Assembly: GCF_005405585.1 (NCBI RefSeq)
Contig: NZ_BJEQ01000004.1
Span: forward strand, 124,001 to 188,000
Direction: 5' to 3'
Source: Agarivorans sp. Toyoura001
GTDB lineage: Bacteria > Pseudomonadota > Gammaproteobacteria > Enterobacterales > Celerinatantimonadaceae
DNA length: 64,000 nucleotides
In this document: positions 28,201 through 35,568 of the stretch, piece after piece
Layout: the number at the start of each line of letters is the position of its first letter
Numbering within the stretch: the first letter of the stretch is position 1
Made by a program: the position numbers and the translations under genes
The notes under the pieces: model-generated
What the model saw: the letters and a program-made list of their open reading frames with translations, nothing else
Database searches by the model: none
What the model was told of the DNA's origin: nothing

Positions 28201-31200
28201 AAAGTTACGGTTCATGGTTTTGCAGGAAGTGATCACATTGCGGCAAATCCATTTTTAAATGTAGGCAGTAAATACGTTCCGGGGCATTTTGCAGGACAAG
28301 ATAAATTTCCAGGACGATTGCTCTCAACTAGTTTTGCCTCGCAAGCACTTACACCAGAACAAATTCAACATGGCCCAGTCTATGAGTCTGTTAGTAAAAA
28401 TAATGGTCTATTAATCGACATTCGATCCGACAGTCATGGCCTTATATCAGACCAAACAGGTCACCATCAGCTTGATATTGCTGACTTACATACGTTTACA
28501 GGTGAAATGGTCAATACTGGCTCAACGGCTTTAGCGCCAGGCGATGTATTACATATGCACCTGTCAGTAGCGGCTCCTATAGATCATGACGATGTTCTCA
28601 GCAAGATAGAGATATTGGGACTTGCGAAAGGCACGATTCTTAGCGATGGTCATCATAGTTTAACGATTGGCTCAGCGGTGCAACATGCGGATGTTACCGG
28701 TTGGGATTTAGATAAAGTGACAGCAACATTACCTGCTCATGGCGATCAGAACATGCTAATGCAGTTAGTCGCAACCACGACCGGACCTGATGGTATAAGT
28801 ACAACCGATAGTGCAAAACTGCCAATAATATTAGATGTTAACTCCCCGGTTCCTGATGCTGTTATTACCGGGGATGAACAACTAACCACAGATGAAGTCT
28901 CAACTGTATCGGGTCAGCTAACTATTACCGATACAGATTCATCACAAGCGTATTTTATAGCAGAAGTTATACCAAGTGCTCATGGTCAATTTACGATAAA
29001 AGCTGTCGGAAGTTGGGAATTCACCCCAAGTAAGCTGGCAGAAACCTTGACTCAAAACCATAACGCCACCGATATTGTTACCGTAAAAACTCTTGATGGA
29101 ACAGAGCAACAATTGAGTGTAACACTCATCGGCAGCGACACTGCCCCAACAACCGTCACCACCGATTTAGGCAAGGTTGAATCTGGTCGCACCCACGACT
29201 TCCAAGCAACAGATTTGCTTGCTAATGTTACCGATGTCGATACCAGTGCAGCAGGGCTATCGATTGTGGCGGGCTCACTGCTCTCTCCCCATGGAACTGT
29301 GGTAACCAATCCTGACGGTAGTTATAGCTTTACAGCAAATTCAGGCTTTGTTGGTAACGATTTAGCCATTAGTTTCAAAGTCAGTGATGGTCATAACACT
29401 ATTGATGCCAACGCAATAATTGATGTCACACCGCCTCTGGCGATCACCCGATTAGAGCGAGATACTGGGGTCAGTGACAGTGACTTTGTTACTAGCGACG
29501 GCCACATAATCTTATACGGAACTGGCGAGCCCGGTAGCACGATCATGGGAAGTGGGATTCTCAGTGGCCCTAAAGCAATTGTCGATGCAAATGGTCATTG
29601 GAAAATGGATGTCAGCGCAACAGATCGCGCCGATGGTACCTATACGCTGACCGTATTTGAAGTAAAAGCTGATGGCAGCTATGCCCAAGCCCATCATAAA
29701 ATCACTATAGATACTGCTAAACCAACGCTGTCTATCGACCCTATCTCCAATGACGATTGGGTAAATCATCATGACCATCAGCAGGATTTAACTATTACAG
29801 GTGCCACAACCCATGTGGCTGATGGCAATTCGGTTGATGTGATTGTCGCAGGTACACACTATAGCGCCAACGTTAACAATAACCATTGGCAATTGGTCAT
29901 TCCGGCAAATCAAGTTGCCAATATTAGCGACAGTGCCTATCAAGTCCATGCAGAGGTTATCGCGACCGCAACTGGCGACACAGCTCAAGTTCAACGCCAG
30001 CTAGTGGTATCTGCCGATTTAAGCACTCTGGTACAAACTCAGGCAGTAGAAGAGGACAGTAAAACCACAGCCACAGGGACTTTATTTGCTGTAGGCGCGA
30101 GTGAAACTGTTACCACTACAGGCGTATTACAAGGCAACTACGGCACTTTACAAATGAATGTCGATGGTAGTTACCAATACACATTGGACAATAACGCAGC
30201 CGCTATTCAGCAAATGGGGCAAACAGATACCCATGCAGATAACTTTTTCATCAGTTATACCAATAACCATGGCGACACCAAACATGCCGTGGTCAATATT
30301 GGTATTCATGGCACCAACGATGCCCCCCTATTAACGGGCACTTTTGAAATATCTCGTTCAATTACGACGGGCTCAATGACCAATACCCATTCCTTTGGCT
30401 ATATCAATATTGATGACATCGATGCTGGTGATAAACTCAATATTGAATACATTGATAGTCAGGGTGGACACCATCTATTAGATTTTACGCCAGGCAACAG
30501 TAATAAAATTGATGTACAAGGCATCGGTCATTTTAGTATCGATGCCGATGGACGTTGGGATTTTACCTTCAGTCACAGTGGTCCTGAGCGTGACAAGCTT
30601 GATCAAGAAGTGGCCGCAGGTAAGATTCACTCCGAAACAGTCACCCTTAAAGTAACCGATGGCAGTGGGCAGAGTCGGGAAGAACACCTAACAGTACACA
30701 TTGGCGATGGTAAGACCGGACCACAGATTTTCGGAGCGTCCGAGTCTGTGGTTACCGAAGACAAAGTGACTCAATCCCACGGCTTGCTCGATTTATTGGT
30801 CGGTGACGTCAAGGTGGCCAGCGGTGTCACGTGGGAGTTGCAACCTGGGGCTCACCCTCAATACGGTGATTTAACATTAAACCCCGATGGTAGTTGGCAG
30901 TATCAAGCTAATAATGGTTCGGCTCGTGTACAAGCCCTAGCTGAAGGTGAGCGACTTGAAGAAACAATAATGGTGACCGCTACTGACTCCCTTGGTCACA
31001 GCGTAGATCAAGCAATGAAATTGGTGATCATCGGTACCAATGACGTACCTGTTGTTGGACATGCCCTTGCTAATACGGTTGTTGAAGATCATCTGCTCAC
31101 TCTGAGTAAAGCTGATTTACTTGCTAATGTTCACGATACAGACGCTAAAGATGTGCTTGATGTAAGCCATTTATCAATAGTCGGTGGTGGTACTATTACC

Positions 31201-32133
31201 CAACAAGGTGACCATTGGGTTATCAATCCTGGGGTAAATTATAATGGAGAATTACGCTTAAACTATACGGTGACCGATGGTCATGTAGCGATAGATAACA
31301 GTATGGCGATTCATGTGTCGCCTGACGCCGATACTCCTACCATGATATTTACTAAGCATGTCGGTGATTTAGCTTCGCCACTCGATACAATGGCGATTTC
31401 GGGTAATGAAAATTCTGATTTAGCACTTAATATTAACGTATCCAGTCCAGATACAAATGAAACGCTCACAGTTGAAATTACAGGCGTTCCACCAGGGGCT
31501 TCGCTATCTGCGGGGACTGAAAATAACGGCATATGGACACTACAACAAAGCGAGTTAACTAACCTCAAAGTTATTCCTGAAGCTGACTTTCATGGCCATT
31601 TTGATTTAAGTGTTTCAGCAATTAGTCATGATGGCAGTGAACAGACTTCGGTTAGTCAAACTATTGGAGTTGATGTACTAGCGGCACCTGTACTCGCTGG
31701 AATAGGGCAATCAGATGCTCCACAAAGTGACACTGAAACAGATACGCTGACCTTTAGCTCAAGTGTTGATGCGGATTTCTCCAACGTGGCAAGCACTGGA
31801 GTTCTCAATGATCCTATTGCTCCGGTAGACCACTACTTTCAAATGCTGGGAATGAGCAAAGATGATGTACCCACGGAGTCTTTAGCTGGCAGCCAAACAG
31901 AATTACTACCGGAAGTTAACGTAGATAACCCGTTAGCTGATGAAGGTGATTTGGCTGGGCAATCGTCGGAGCTGTTTGACAATCCATTGGCTGAAGGTGA
32001 GGAACAACATCACCAACTTGATGATGTCCAAGAGCACAATCATAACCAACTCGTTGATAATAGTACTGCTATGGATAGTCATGATGATGAGTTATTACAT
32101 TCGGCGCTCAATAATATGCATAATCAATGGTAA
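19267..32133 (+). CDS. Giant VCBS/cadherin-like/LamG-like repeat protein (4288 aa), probable type I secreted adhesin
   Basis: GGGAGG precedes the ATG, 12 bp after the adaptor gene. There is no signal peptide; the first 75 residues are Lys-rich. Residues about 220-1300 are VCBS units, seven of them in tandem with a period near 105 residues (L-T-E-D-K-D-V-H ... I-N-G-T-D-D-K-A). Cadherin-like units with A-D-F-G-F-T-D-V-D follow (about 1535-1860 and 2530-2745). Two LamG/pentraxin-like domains lie at about 1960-2165 and 2840-3035, with Ig-like domains at about 3390-3590. The last 130 residues are acidic and His-rich. I found no RTX nonapeptides. Many D-x-D/N motifs suggest calcium binding. A role in attachment or biofilm is inferred from architecture and the linked secretion genes. 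Confidence 0.9.
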   Translation: MTKQQDKSSLKAKSKLTKSSNSVDKDKGIKKAKRIDEDVARLKAKELRDVKTAGLSNQDLVADKASHQRLANSPRTDTDLMPSDELQTDNTESEQVSAQHISTEQADTDKSTSLVGAAFNLEAGQAKPNTEQLSRVGQGGGLKDSGFNHWYSPHSFLTNTEQANSFNSAEFKPMPNHMAPGLTVKQIVQVNHLQGGAAQPEAMHAEGKQQQSGLVKEDHTNAVSGELHIAGLGSATAVWAVESGSGKYGSLLVDPNTGQWRYLLDNSLAKTDTLAEGEHHTEQFIVLATSNNHQQVKMLVSVEVEGSNDLPVISGLHHASVSEMGKLDKVDGQLLATDPDHNEHLQWAVSNPQGQYGRLSISPTTGQWQYLLDNKSATTLALTGGQQAVEHFVATVTDSSGQAVKHDVSVLVTGSNEQALISGSFSGVVTEDKDVQAGELHCAGLLHIQDPDALQAVFVSEQLQGQYGQFQIDTDGHWRFSAANTLPVIQGLKTGEAVTDTVLVHSVDGSEQKITVTINGTDDKAFISNAYTGISASSLDKGAPTLDGETNASVKEDINVSHGNLVVEGILIVTDVDKGQAKFSAETLQGQFGTLSINNLGHWTYTADNSQATTQGLKTGDSLTDTLLVHSVDGTEQQITVTINGTDDKAQIAGTSSASLTEDKDVHSGQLKIDGALTVTDADNGQSQFAATSLQGQFGILSINNLGHWIYTADNSQPSIQGLKIGESVTDTLLVHSVDGTEQQITVTINGTDDKAVIAGTARASLTEDKDVYQGQLRADGNLSITDPDAGQSQFAATSLQGQFGTLSINELGHWTYTADNSQATIQGLKTGESVTDTLFVHSVDGTSQQLTVTINGTDDKAIIGGTSTASLTEDKDVHQGLLRVDGALTITDSDNGQAQFSAETLQGQFGTLSINNLGHWTYTADNSQATIQGLKTGESVTDTLLVHSVDGTEQKITLTINGTDDKAVIAGTATASLTEDKDVHAGQLRVDGALTITDSDNGQAQYSAETLQGQFGTLSINNLGHWTYTADNSQATIQGLKTGESVTDTLLVHSVDGTEQKITLTINGTDDKAVIAGTATASLTEDKDVHGGQLRVDGTLIVTDADNGQTQFNAESLQGKFGMLAINNLGHWTYTADNAQVAIQGLKTGESLTDTLLVHSVDGTEQQITVTINGTDDKATVTDAQTDMNLRGVTEDRGYIDTHYDLHYDGQLNIQDPDKGDNSFDPNIGPQTYQGIGYDTKLGGHILLMQDGHYTYTLDNRHIQDLAAGETKTDSAIIRTADGTEHTIKLSVHGTNDTPTVSAQSQSVTEGGAILNGQMIGHDIDTGAQLRYSAPQIDGLTLNPDGSYSFDPSHASYQSLASGVTKTLTIPVTVTDEHNASATQNLSISITGTNNAAVIGGVDTGDVSEGTAGQDMSPDYAQPGMAKLGQAALTADGKLDIVDPDTAESQFDPKGGAWNNSYHGQYGHLLLNTDGTWHYDVTVGSVDWVGNRKTTIGTAIDKLGEHQTLTDTITVYSKDGTSHDIIITIHGDNDRPYCSSEVLLASGKEDLAQTISVVDLLANTIDVDANDAGKLTIANLHADHGSILTNQDGTFTFTPDKDYNGQVHFTYDVLDAHAGITHTGATTTLTAVQDSAIITEVSTGSITEDGSHRSSNGGTVTELATGSLTVVDPDTGENSFQFSQFGETKIHDPYNGLLRIDSAGTWTYHVDNAKLQYLAEGQTEVVIYRVHSKDGTPYDLHINVTGTNDAPTVNQVHLTNGTEDVSYQMQASHFGFSDVDSGDTLHSISLTNLPSLTEGKFVLDGHNVSANQVIDAGDISKLQFIPAKDFNGDIQFTYTVNDGHTDSAPATGSLNIASVEDLLIDNGVRGLGVTDEDTSTHFTEAQLLEHLSDVDGPLHVSGLPTSAHGAVTANASGGYDFTPNSNYHGPAEIDYKVTDGSTEYAKTAQLSVTPITDTAQVGLSMTAQQQVMQLGTDGSASAMNNGVLQTGDQINSVAVEFNVIGGPQVTSGSTHGATYFSYANSESDNEMYAWKPSNLTIAIHGTEYATGIDTTQDTATHRYSILWDSNTGVLQVLVDGDVKFTHANVHKGQPMNGHGTLAIGQDQDVVHGQKFVLEDGSHQSHGFGVNDAFHGQIFSTSMVTNHSVAPASLQHAPLANTVDKDNGLVIDMRMSASGQLVDMTGHHQLTSFGSLTSHTVSVDTGVAIPNSDSLLNLSPHIVDPVDPDDHISKVELLGLISGTVITDGTPGHNHVVSSMTDALNIQGWDLDHLTAQLPGGNNHNMDIIVRVETTGPDGATSTTEAHQPLVLDPTKPIPNAVISGDDNKTTDEDTSISGQLLITDTDAAQAYFDTTPIDGKYGHLTIDTDGHWTYTPNATANALNKTDHVQDTLIVTSLDGTQHQIIVNIDGRDDNPIVTELAAPKTVIEDGGHDAIRTSGMLSISDPDTGDTHSITEQTDVLGTYGHFSIAANGSWHYELDNALPATQALTEGQHVTETFNVVVSDNEGGHTIHTMHFDVQGSNEAPTITASTISAYEDTDYHFTKADFGFTDSDGGSLEHLTITELPPKSQGELSLNGHAITANQQISNADIPNLVFTPNLNFNGNVNFKYSVSDGHDSSAEAQATIDVASRNDAPTITPSSLSGTEDNIYSFNEADFGFTDVDNGDTLNHITITDLPDSADGKLTFNGVEVTTNQQISATDIGQLKFEPSANFHGDVDFAYSVNDGHVDSAPARASIHIASVDDPLIDSGMRDLGTTDEDTTTHFTDAQLLANLSDADGALHISGVPTSTHGTVTANASGGYDFTPNANYHGPAEIDYKVSDGTTEYAQTTHLSVSSVTDAATTSLSAEVQRTAFGLTSSADHGYIKPHGDQINSGGDLHAFTAEFTYIHDPKITIGTYQDFVMFHGVKPDGTPDMDGVNFGMWTFGGNLKFTSSHISGDNGNPGVNFNDGQDHRITMTWDGKTDTALLYDNGVLKVTVHGFAGSDHIAANPFLNVGSKYVPGHFAGQDKFPGRLLSTSFASQALTPEQIQHGPVYESVSKNNGLLIDIRSDSHGLISDQTGHHQLDIADLHTFTGEMVNTGSTALAPGDVLHMHLSVAAPIDHDDVLSKIEILGLAKGTILSDGHHSLTIGSAVQHADVTGWDLDKVTATLPAHGDQNMLMQLVATTTGPDGISTTDSAKLPIILDVNSPVPDAVITGDEQLTTDEVSTVSGQLTITDTDSSQAYFIAEVIPSAHGQFTIKAVGSWEFTPSKLAETLTQNHNATDIVTVKTLDGTEQQLSVTLIGSDTAPTTVTTDLGKVESGRTHDFQATDLLANVTDVDTSAAGLSIVAGSLLSPHGTVVTNPDGSYSFTANSGFVGNDLAISFKVSDGHNTIDANAIIDVTPPLAITRLERDTGVSDSDFVTSDGHIILYGTGEPGSTIMGSGILSGPKAIVDANGHWKMDVSATDRADGTYTLTVFEVKADGSYAQAHHKITIDTAKPTLSIDPISNDDWVNHHDHQQDLTITGATTHVADGNSVDVIVAGTHYSANVNNNHWQLVIPANQVANISDSAYQVHAEVIATATGDTAQVQRQLVVSADLSTLVQTQAVEEDSKTTATGTLFAVGASETVTTTGVLQGNYGTLQMNVDGSYQYTLDNNAAAIQQMGQTDTHADNFFISYTNNHGDTKHAVVNIGIHGTNDAPLLTGTFEISRSITTGSMTNTHSFGYINIDDIDAGDKLNIEYIDSQGGHHLLDFTPGNSNKIDVQGIGHFSIDADGRWDFTFSHSGPERDKLDQEVAAGKIHSETVTLKVTDGSGQSREEHLTVHIGDGKTGPQIFGASESVVTEDKVTQSHGLLDLLVGDVKVASGVTWELQPGAHPQYGDLTLNPDGSWQYQANNGSARVQALAEGERLEETIMVTATDSLGHSVDQAMKLVIIGTNDVPVVGHALANTVVEDHLLTLSKADLLANVHDTDAKDVLDVSHLSIVGGGTITQQGDHWVINPGVNYNGELRLNYTVTDGHVAIDNSMAIHVSPDADTPTMIFTKHVGDLASPLDTMAISGNENSDLALNINVSSPDTNETLTVEITGVPPGASLSAGTENNGIWTLQQSELTNLKVIPEADFHGHFDLSVSAISHDGSEQTSVSQTIGVDVLAAPVLAGIGQSDAPQSDTETDTLTFSSSVDADFSNVASTGVLNDPIAPVDHYFQMLGMSKDDVPTESLAGSQTELLPEVNVDNPLADEGDLAGQSSELFDNPLAEGEEQHHQLDDVQEHNHNQLVDNSTAMDSHDDELLHSALNNMHNQW
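20551..22810 (+). repeat. Tandem VCBS repeats, about 315-bp period, seven units
   Basis: Units begin near 20551, 20930, 21241, 21560, 21880, 22195 and 22513, each with T-E-D-K-D-V (or a variant). The two units around 21960-22150 and 22275-22465 are nearly identical at the DNA level, so recent duplication or gene conversion is likely. Confidence 0.85.
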
Positions 32134-32320
32134 GTATGGAGAGTGTTTTGTTAGCTAAAGATATTATCTATATATTGCAGTAATATACGGCTATTAGTTA
32201 ATTTTCAGCAAATTAAACTAAATAGACCTGCTTGATTAGCTTTTTCTCTTGGCGTTAAACAATGCTCATGGCAGAATGCCGCCTTACCCTCATAGATGTT
32301 GTTTAGTTAAAGGACTCACC

Positions 32321-32929
32321 ATGAAATTTCGCCTAGCGATTGGCGCTGCAATGTTCGCTGCACTTCCCGTTCAAGCTGATTTACTTGGCCTGACTGTTGC
32401 CAGCCACTTAGCTCAAACCAATACCGACCCTAAAGCCTCTTCGGCATGGCAAGGTGATATTGAAGTACGCTTTAAGCATCCTATCCCGTTAATTCCAAAT
32501 GTTGCTGTTGGCGCTAACAAGCGTAAACAAGGCGATGCGGCTGACGGGTCTAGCTACCAAGGTGAGCTTTACTACAACTTATTTGATACTGCCGGTTTGT
32601 ACTTAGACTTAGGTGCGGGTTACGAGAGTTGGGACAGTGCTGATTCGTTTTTAGCAGGCACCGACTCTGGCGAGCAAGTATATGCAGTGGGCCGTGTAGC
32701 ATGGCGTTTCCCTGGTTCAGGTCTTGGCTTAGAGAGCGATCTTAAATTGTCGCTAACTGACGAAGATTACAAAGCAAACCGTTTTCGTGCGGGTGTTAAC
32801 TACGAATTGTTTGATTTAGTGGCGAGCACTATCGACATTTCAGCCGGTTATCAATACGAAGACATTGCAACACGTAGCTACAGCACAAGCGACAGCGGTG
32901 CTTACCTAGGTTTAGCAGTTAACTTCTGA
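32321..32929 (+). CDS. Small outer-membrane beta-barrel protein (202 aa)
   Basis: A signal peptide (about residues 1-20, ending P-V-Q-A) is followed by alternating amphipathic strands with Gly/Tyr-rich turns. The C-terminus is L-A-V-N-F, the final Phe typical of outer-membrane barrels. Size and pattern fit the TIGR04219-type outer membrane beta-barrel family; function is unknown. I start at 32321, where AAAGGA precedes the ATG, rather than at an upstream in-frame ATG. It lies downstream of the giant adhesin gene, but 190 bp away and with its own ribosome site. Its 3' end overlaps the convergent MFS gene by 28 bp. It is too small to be the missing TolC-like channel. Confidence 0.75.
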   Translation: MKFRLAIGAAMFAALPVQADLLGLTVASHLAQTNTDPKASSAWQGDIEVRFKHPIPLIPNVAVGANKRKQGDAADGSSYQGELYYNLFDTAGLYLDLGAGYESWDSADSFLAGTDSGEQVYAVGRVAWRFPGSGLGLESDLKLSLTDEDYKANRFRAGVNYELFDLVASTIDISAGYQYEDIATRSYSTSDSGAYLGLAVNF

Positions 32930-34146
32930 TAACTGTTGGCAGTGGCAGTGTGTTGGAAACAACATGCTGCCATTGCCATAAATCCTAGGCCTGCACTAAG
33001 GCCGACTAAACCAAAAATACCCTGCTGCTGATTTAACTGCCAAGCAAAAGCACCAAGAAATGGGGCACTTGCGCTGGCGAGCAAATAGGGCACAGCCAAC
33101 ATTCCCGATATCGCTCCAAAACCTTGTTCACCGAGTAATTGTTTGGTTAACACTGGCCGCAAAATACTGGTTACCCCATAAGCACTCCCTTGTAAAACTA
33201 CAAACAGCCAAATAAGGTGCTGGAGTTGTTCGAGCTGCCACAACAAACCGGCGGCAACGAACAAACTGCCAAAACACATCATGGTTATAAGGGTATTCGA
33301 TAGCCGTTTATCTACACTGATCATGGCGATGCGCCCAAGCACTTGCATTGGGCCAATCATCGCCATGACTAACACGGCATTATCTGCGCTAAAGTTGAGA
33401 GCGTGCATGCTTGGTAGCAAAAAGTTAACTAATACCGTGTGGTTAAGTGCACTAAGAGAAAAGGCTAAGGCAATAAACCAGAACACTGCGTTTTTAAGCT
33501 GAGCATTTGGCGCGCTCGATTGCTGAGTGCCTGCGATGGCTTTCTTTTTGCGAAGCTCTGAGCTTTGGGCCCCTTGAATTAACTTGGCGCTAATAAACAG
33601 CAATGGAGTAGCGATGAGCAAAACAATCAAGGCTAAACTCACGGACGTTATTCGCCAGCCTAAGAGGTCGATAAGGTAATGGCAAAGTGGAAAGCTTAGG
33701 GTACCTGCAAAGCCAGCATATAAGGTGACTTTGGTGATCGCCGATTTAGCGTTGTCCCCGCGATAACGGGTAAGAAAAGCAAAACAAGGTTCGTATAAAC
33801 ACCCTGCGCTAGCGCAGCCTAGCACTAACCAAGCAACATAAAACTGCCATAAGCTCTGCACCTGGCTAACGGCCAGTAAAGCAATTCCGCCCAGCAGAGC
33901 GCTGCTGCTTAAAACCCGTGGGCCAAACCCTTTGTCGATTAAACGGCCAATAAATGGCGAGCAAAGTGCAGAGGCGACTAGGCAAATCGTGAATGCTAAC
34001 GAGACATCGGCAATAGACCAAGCAAGCTGCTGATGCCAAGTGAGCAGCGTGGCAGGAAAGCTATAGTAAAGGCATGCCCAAAGCAGCGTTTGGGCAATGG
34101 CCATTCCATGAGTGGCTAAGCGAACTTTAGTTGGGGCTAGTGCCAC
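32902..34146 (-). CDS. MFS transporter at the end of the phn cluster (414 aa)
   Basis: Twelve hydrophobic segments and the MFS loop motif (F-I-G-R-L-I-D-K-G-F-G, about residues 64-74) mark a major-facilitator exporter or importer. Its ATG overlaps the stop of the hexapeptide transferase gene (TAATG), so it is translated with the phn operon. No substrate can be read from the sequence. Uptake or release of a phosphonate or of a breakdown product is an inference from position. Its end runs 28 bp into the convergent outer-membrane protein gene. Confidence 0.8.
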   Translation of the reverse strand: MALAPTKVRLATHGMAIAQTLLWACLYYSFPATLLTWHQQLAWSIADVSLAFTICLVASALCSPFIGRLIDKGFGPRVLSSSALLGGIALLAVSQVQSLWQFYVAWLVLGCASAGCLYEPCFAFLTRYRGDNAKSAITKVTLYAGFAGTLSFPLCHYLIDLLGWRITSVSLALIVLLIATPLLFISAKLIQGAQSSELRKKKAIAGTQQSSAPNAQLKNAVFWFIALAFSLSALNHTVLVNFLLPSMHALNFSADNAVLVMAMIGPMQVLGRIAMISVDKRLSNTLITMMCFGSLFVAAGLLWQLEQLQHLIWLFVVLQGSAYGVTSILRPVLTKQLLGEQGFGAISGMLAVPYLLASASAPFLGAFAWQLNQQQGIFGLVGLSAGLGFMAMAACCFQHTATANSYQKLTAKPR

Positions 34147-34799
34147 TAAACGCTTTCGCTTAGCAGTTGTTTCTCATAGTGTTCCAGAAAGCTTAAGCAG
34201 TCTTCTTGGAACAAGGGTAGGGCCTCGGCAAGTTTTTCATGCGACCAATCCCACCAGGCAAGTTTTTCTAGGCGCTCGCCAGTTCTAGGTTTATCAAAGC
34301 GTGGTCTTAATACCTTGGCAGGATTACCCACCACGATGTGCCAAGCGGGTACATCTTTAGTGACAATACTGCCAGAGCCAACAATGGCGCCATTACCAAT
34401 GTTTACACCCGGCATAATAATCGCGCCGTGGCCAATCCATACATCGTGACCAATCTTCACTTTGTTATCTGCACGCCAATCAAATACCTGTTCGTCTACT
34501 TTTGCTGCCATTCCATACTTTTGCGGACGGTAGCTAAAGTGGTGCAGGCTTGGCCGCCACCAAGGGTGGTTGCTGGGATTTACCCTTACGCTTGAAGCAA
34601 TAGAGACAAATTTTCCTACTTCGCATAAAGCAATATCTACGTCGTTTTGGACGTAGCTGTAATCACCAAATTGCACGTTGTCTAATAGGCAGCGCTCGCC
34701 GATTTCAGTCCAGCTGCCTAGCTCAGAGCTGGTTACCTTACTGCTATTAGCTACGTTGGGCTGGCTGTTTAAATTTGCGCCGGGGTCTACTATCGCCAT
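34146..34799 (-). CDS. Phosphonate-cluster hexapeptide-repeat transferase (217 aa)
   Basis: Left-handed beta-helix hexapeptide repeats are plain in the second half ([19 protein letters not shown] and [10 protein letters not shown]). The His of acetyltransferases of the xenobiotic-acetyltransferase type is present. This subfamily is known from C-P lyase clusters (phosphonate metabolism transferase, hexapeptide family). No GNAT-type phnO is found here, so this enzyme may supply the acetylation step that PhnO provides in E. coli; that is inference. It lies 16 bp after phnP and overlaps the MFS start by one base. Confidence 0.85.
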   Translation of the reverse strand: MAIVDPGANLNSQPNVANSSKVTSSELGSWTEIGERCLLDNVQFGDYSYVQNDVDIALCEVGKFVSIASSVRVNPSNHPWWRPSLHHFSYRPQKYGMAAKVDEQVFDWRADNKVKIGHDVWIGHGAIIMPGVNIGNGAIVGSGSIVTKDVPAWHIVVGNPAKVLRPRFDKPRTGERLEKLAWWDWSHEKLAEALPLFQEDCLSFLEHYEKQLLSESV

Positions 34800-34815
34800 G
34801 GTTGTTCCTTTGAAG

Positions 34816-35568
34816 TTATAGGCTTAGGCATAATTCATCATGCCCAACCAGCACATTGCTGGGTAAGCAGTTGGGGTGTTGCATGAGGTATTCGTCTAAA
34901 TCGTGGCCAATGTGGGTGAGCACCCAAGTGCTGTCGGGCAGAGCATGCGCTAACTCAAGCACGTCGCTAAGATTATTGTGATTACCTGAACGATGCAGGG
35001 GAGAGTTACTGCAATCAATCACTACATACTTTGGCGGCTGGCGCAGCAAATGTTGCCAGCTTTGGTCTGGGATCCCTAGGGTATCGGTTAGGTAGGCAAT
35101 CAGGCCATTTTCACTGGTAAACAAGTAGCCTAGAGTAGGTTTTGAGTGATTTAAAGCTAGGGGCGTTATGTTGATACCTGCTAACGCAAAGCTATGCATG
35201 GCCTGCCTAGCGGGCTGAAAATCTAGTAAACCAGAGTGTTTAAATAGGTCATCACAACCTAAGGGATCATCTGGGTGATAAACCGGAATTGGCTTGGCTA
35301 CTCCCCAGCGTAATTCAAATAAAGCTTGTACATGATCCATGTGAAAGTGGGTGAGCAACATGGCATCAATAGACCCAGCTGGAAAGCGCGTTTGTAACTG
35401 CGGATGGTTGGCGTCGATGAGTATTCGCTGGCCATTTACTTCTAGCACTGCTGAGCAAAGCAATCTTGCTTTGCTGGGGTCTAAGCTCGCTCGCTGGCAG
35501 GCGAGGCAATCGCAGCCGTACACTGGGCAGCCTGTTACATTACCGGTGCCAAGTAGGGTTAGTTTCAT
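34816..35568 (-). CDS. phnP: Phosphoribosyl cyclic phosphodiesterase PhnP
   Basis: This metallo-beta-lactamase-fold protein opens the ribose 1,2-cyclic phosphate made by C-P lyase. The metal motif H-F-H-M-D-H lies near residue 75. The PhnP-specific zinc-binding Cys cluster, [11 protein letters not shown], is near the N-terminus. The 250-residue length is normal. Its ATG overlaps the phnN stop by four bases. Confidence 0.95.
   Translation of the reverse strand: MKLTLLGTGNVTGCPVYGCDCLACQRASLDPSKARLLCSAVLEVNGQRILIDANHPQLQTRFPAGSIDAMLLTHFHMDHVQALFELRWGVAKPIPVYHPDDPLGCDDLFKHSGLLDFQPARQAMHSFALAGINITPLALNHSKPTLGYLFTSENGLIAYLTDTLGIPDQSWQHLLRQPPKYVVIDCSNSPLHRSGNHNNLSDVLELAHALPDSTWVLTHIGHDLDEYLMQHPNCLPSNVLVGHDELCLSL

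Noticed and set aside
32321-32929. Outer-membrane protein as the missing TolC-type channel of the secretion operon
   Set aside because: At 202 residues with a simple beta-barrel pattern it lacks the long helical domain and length of TolC proteins.
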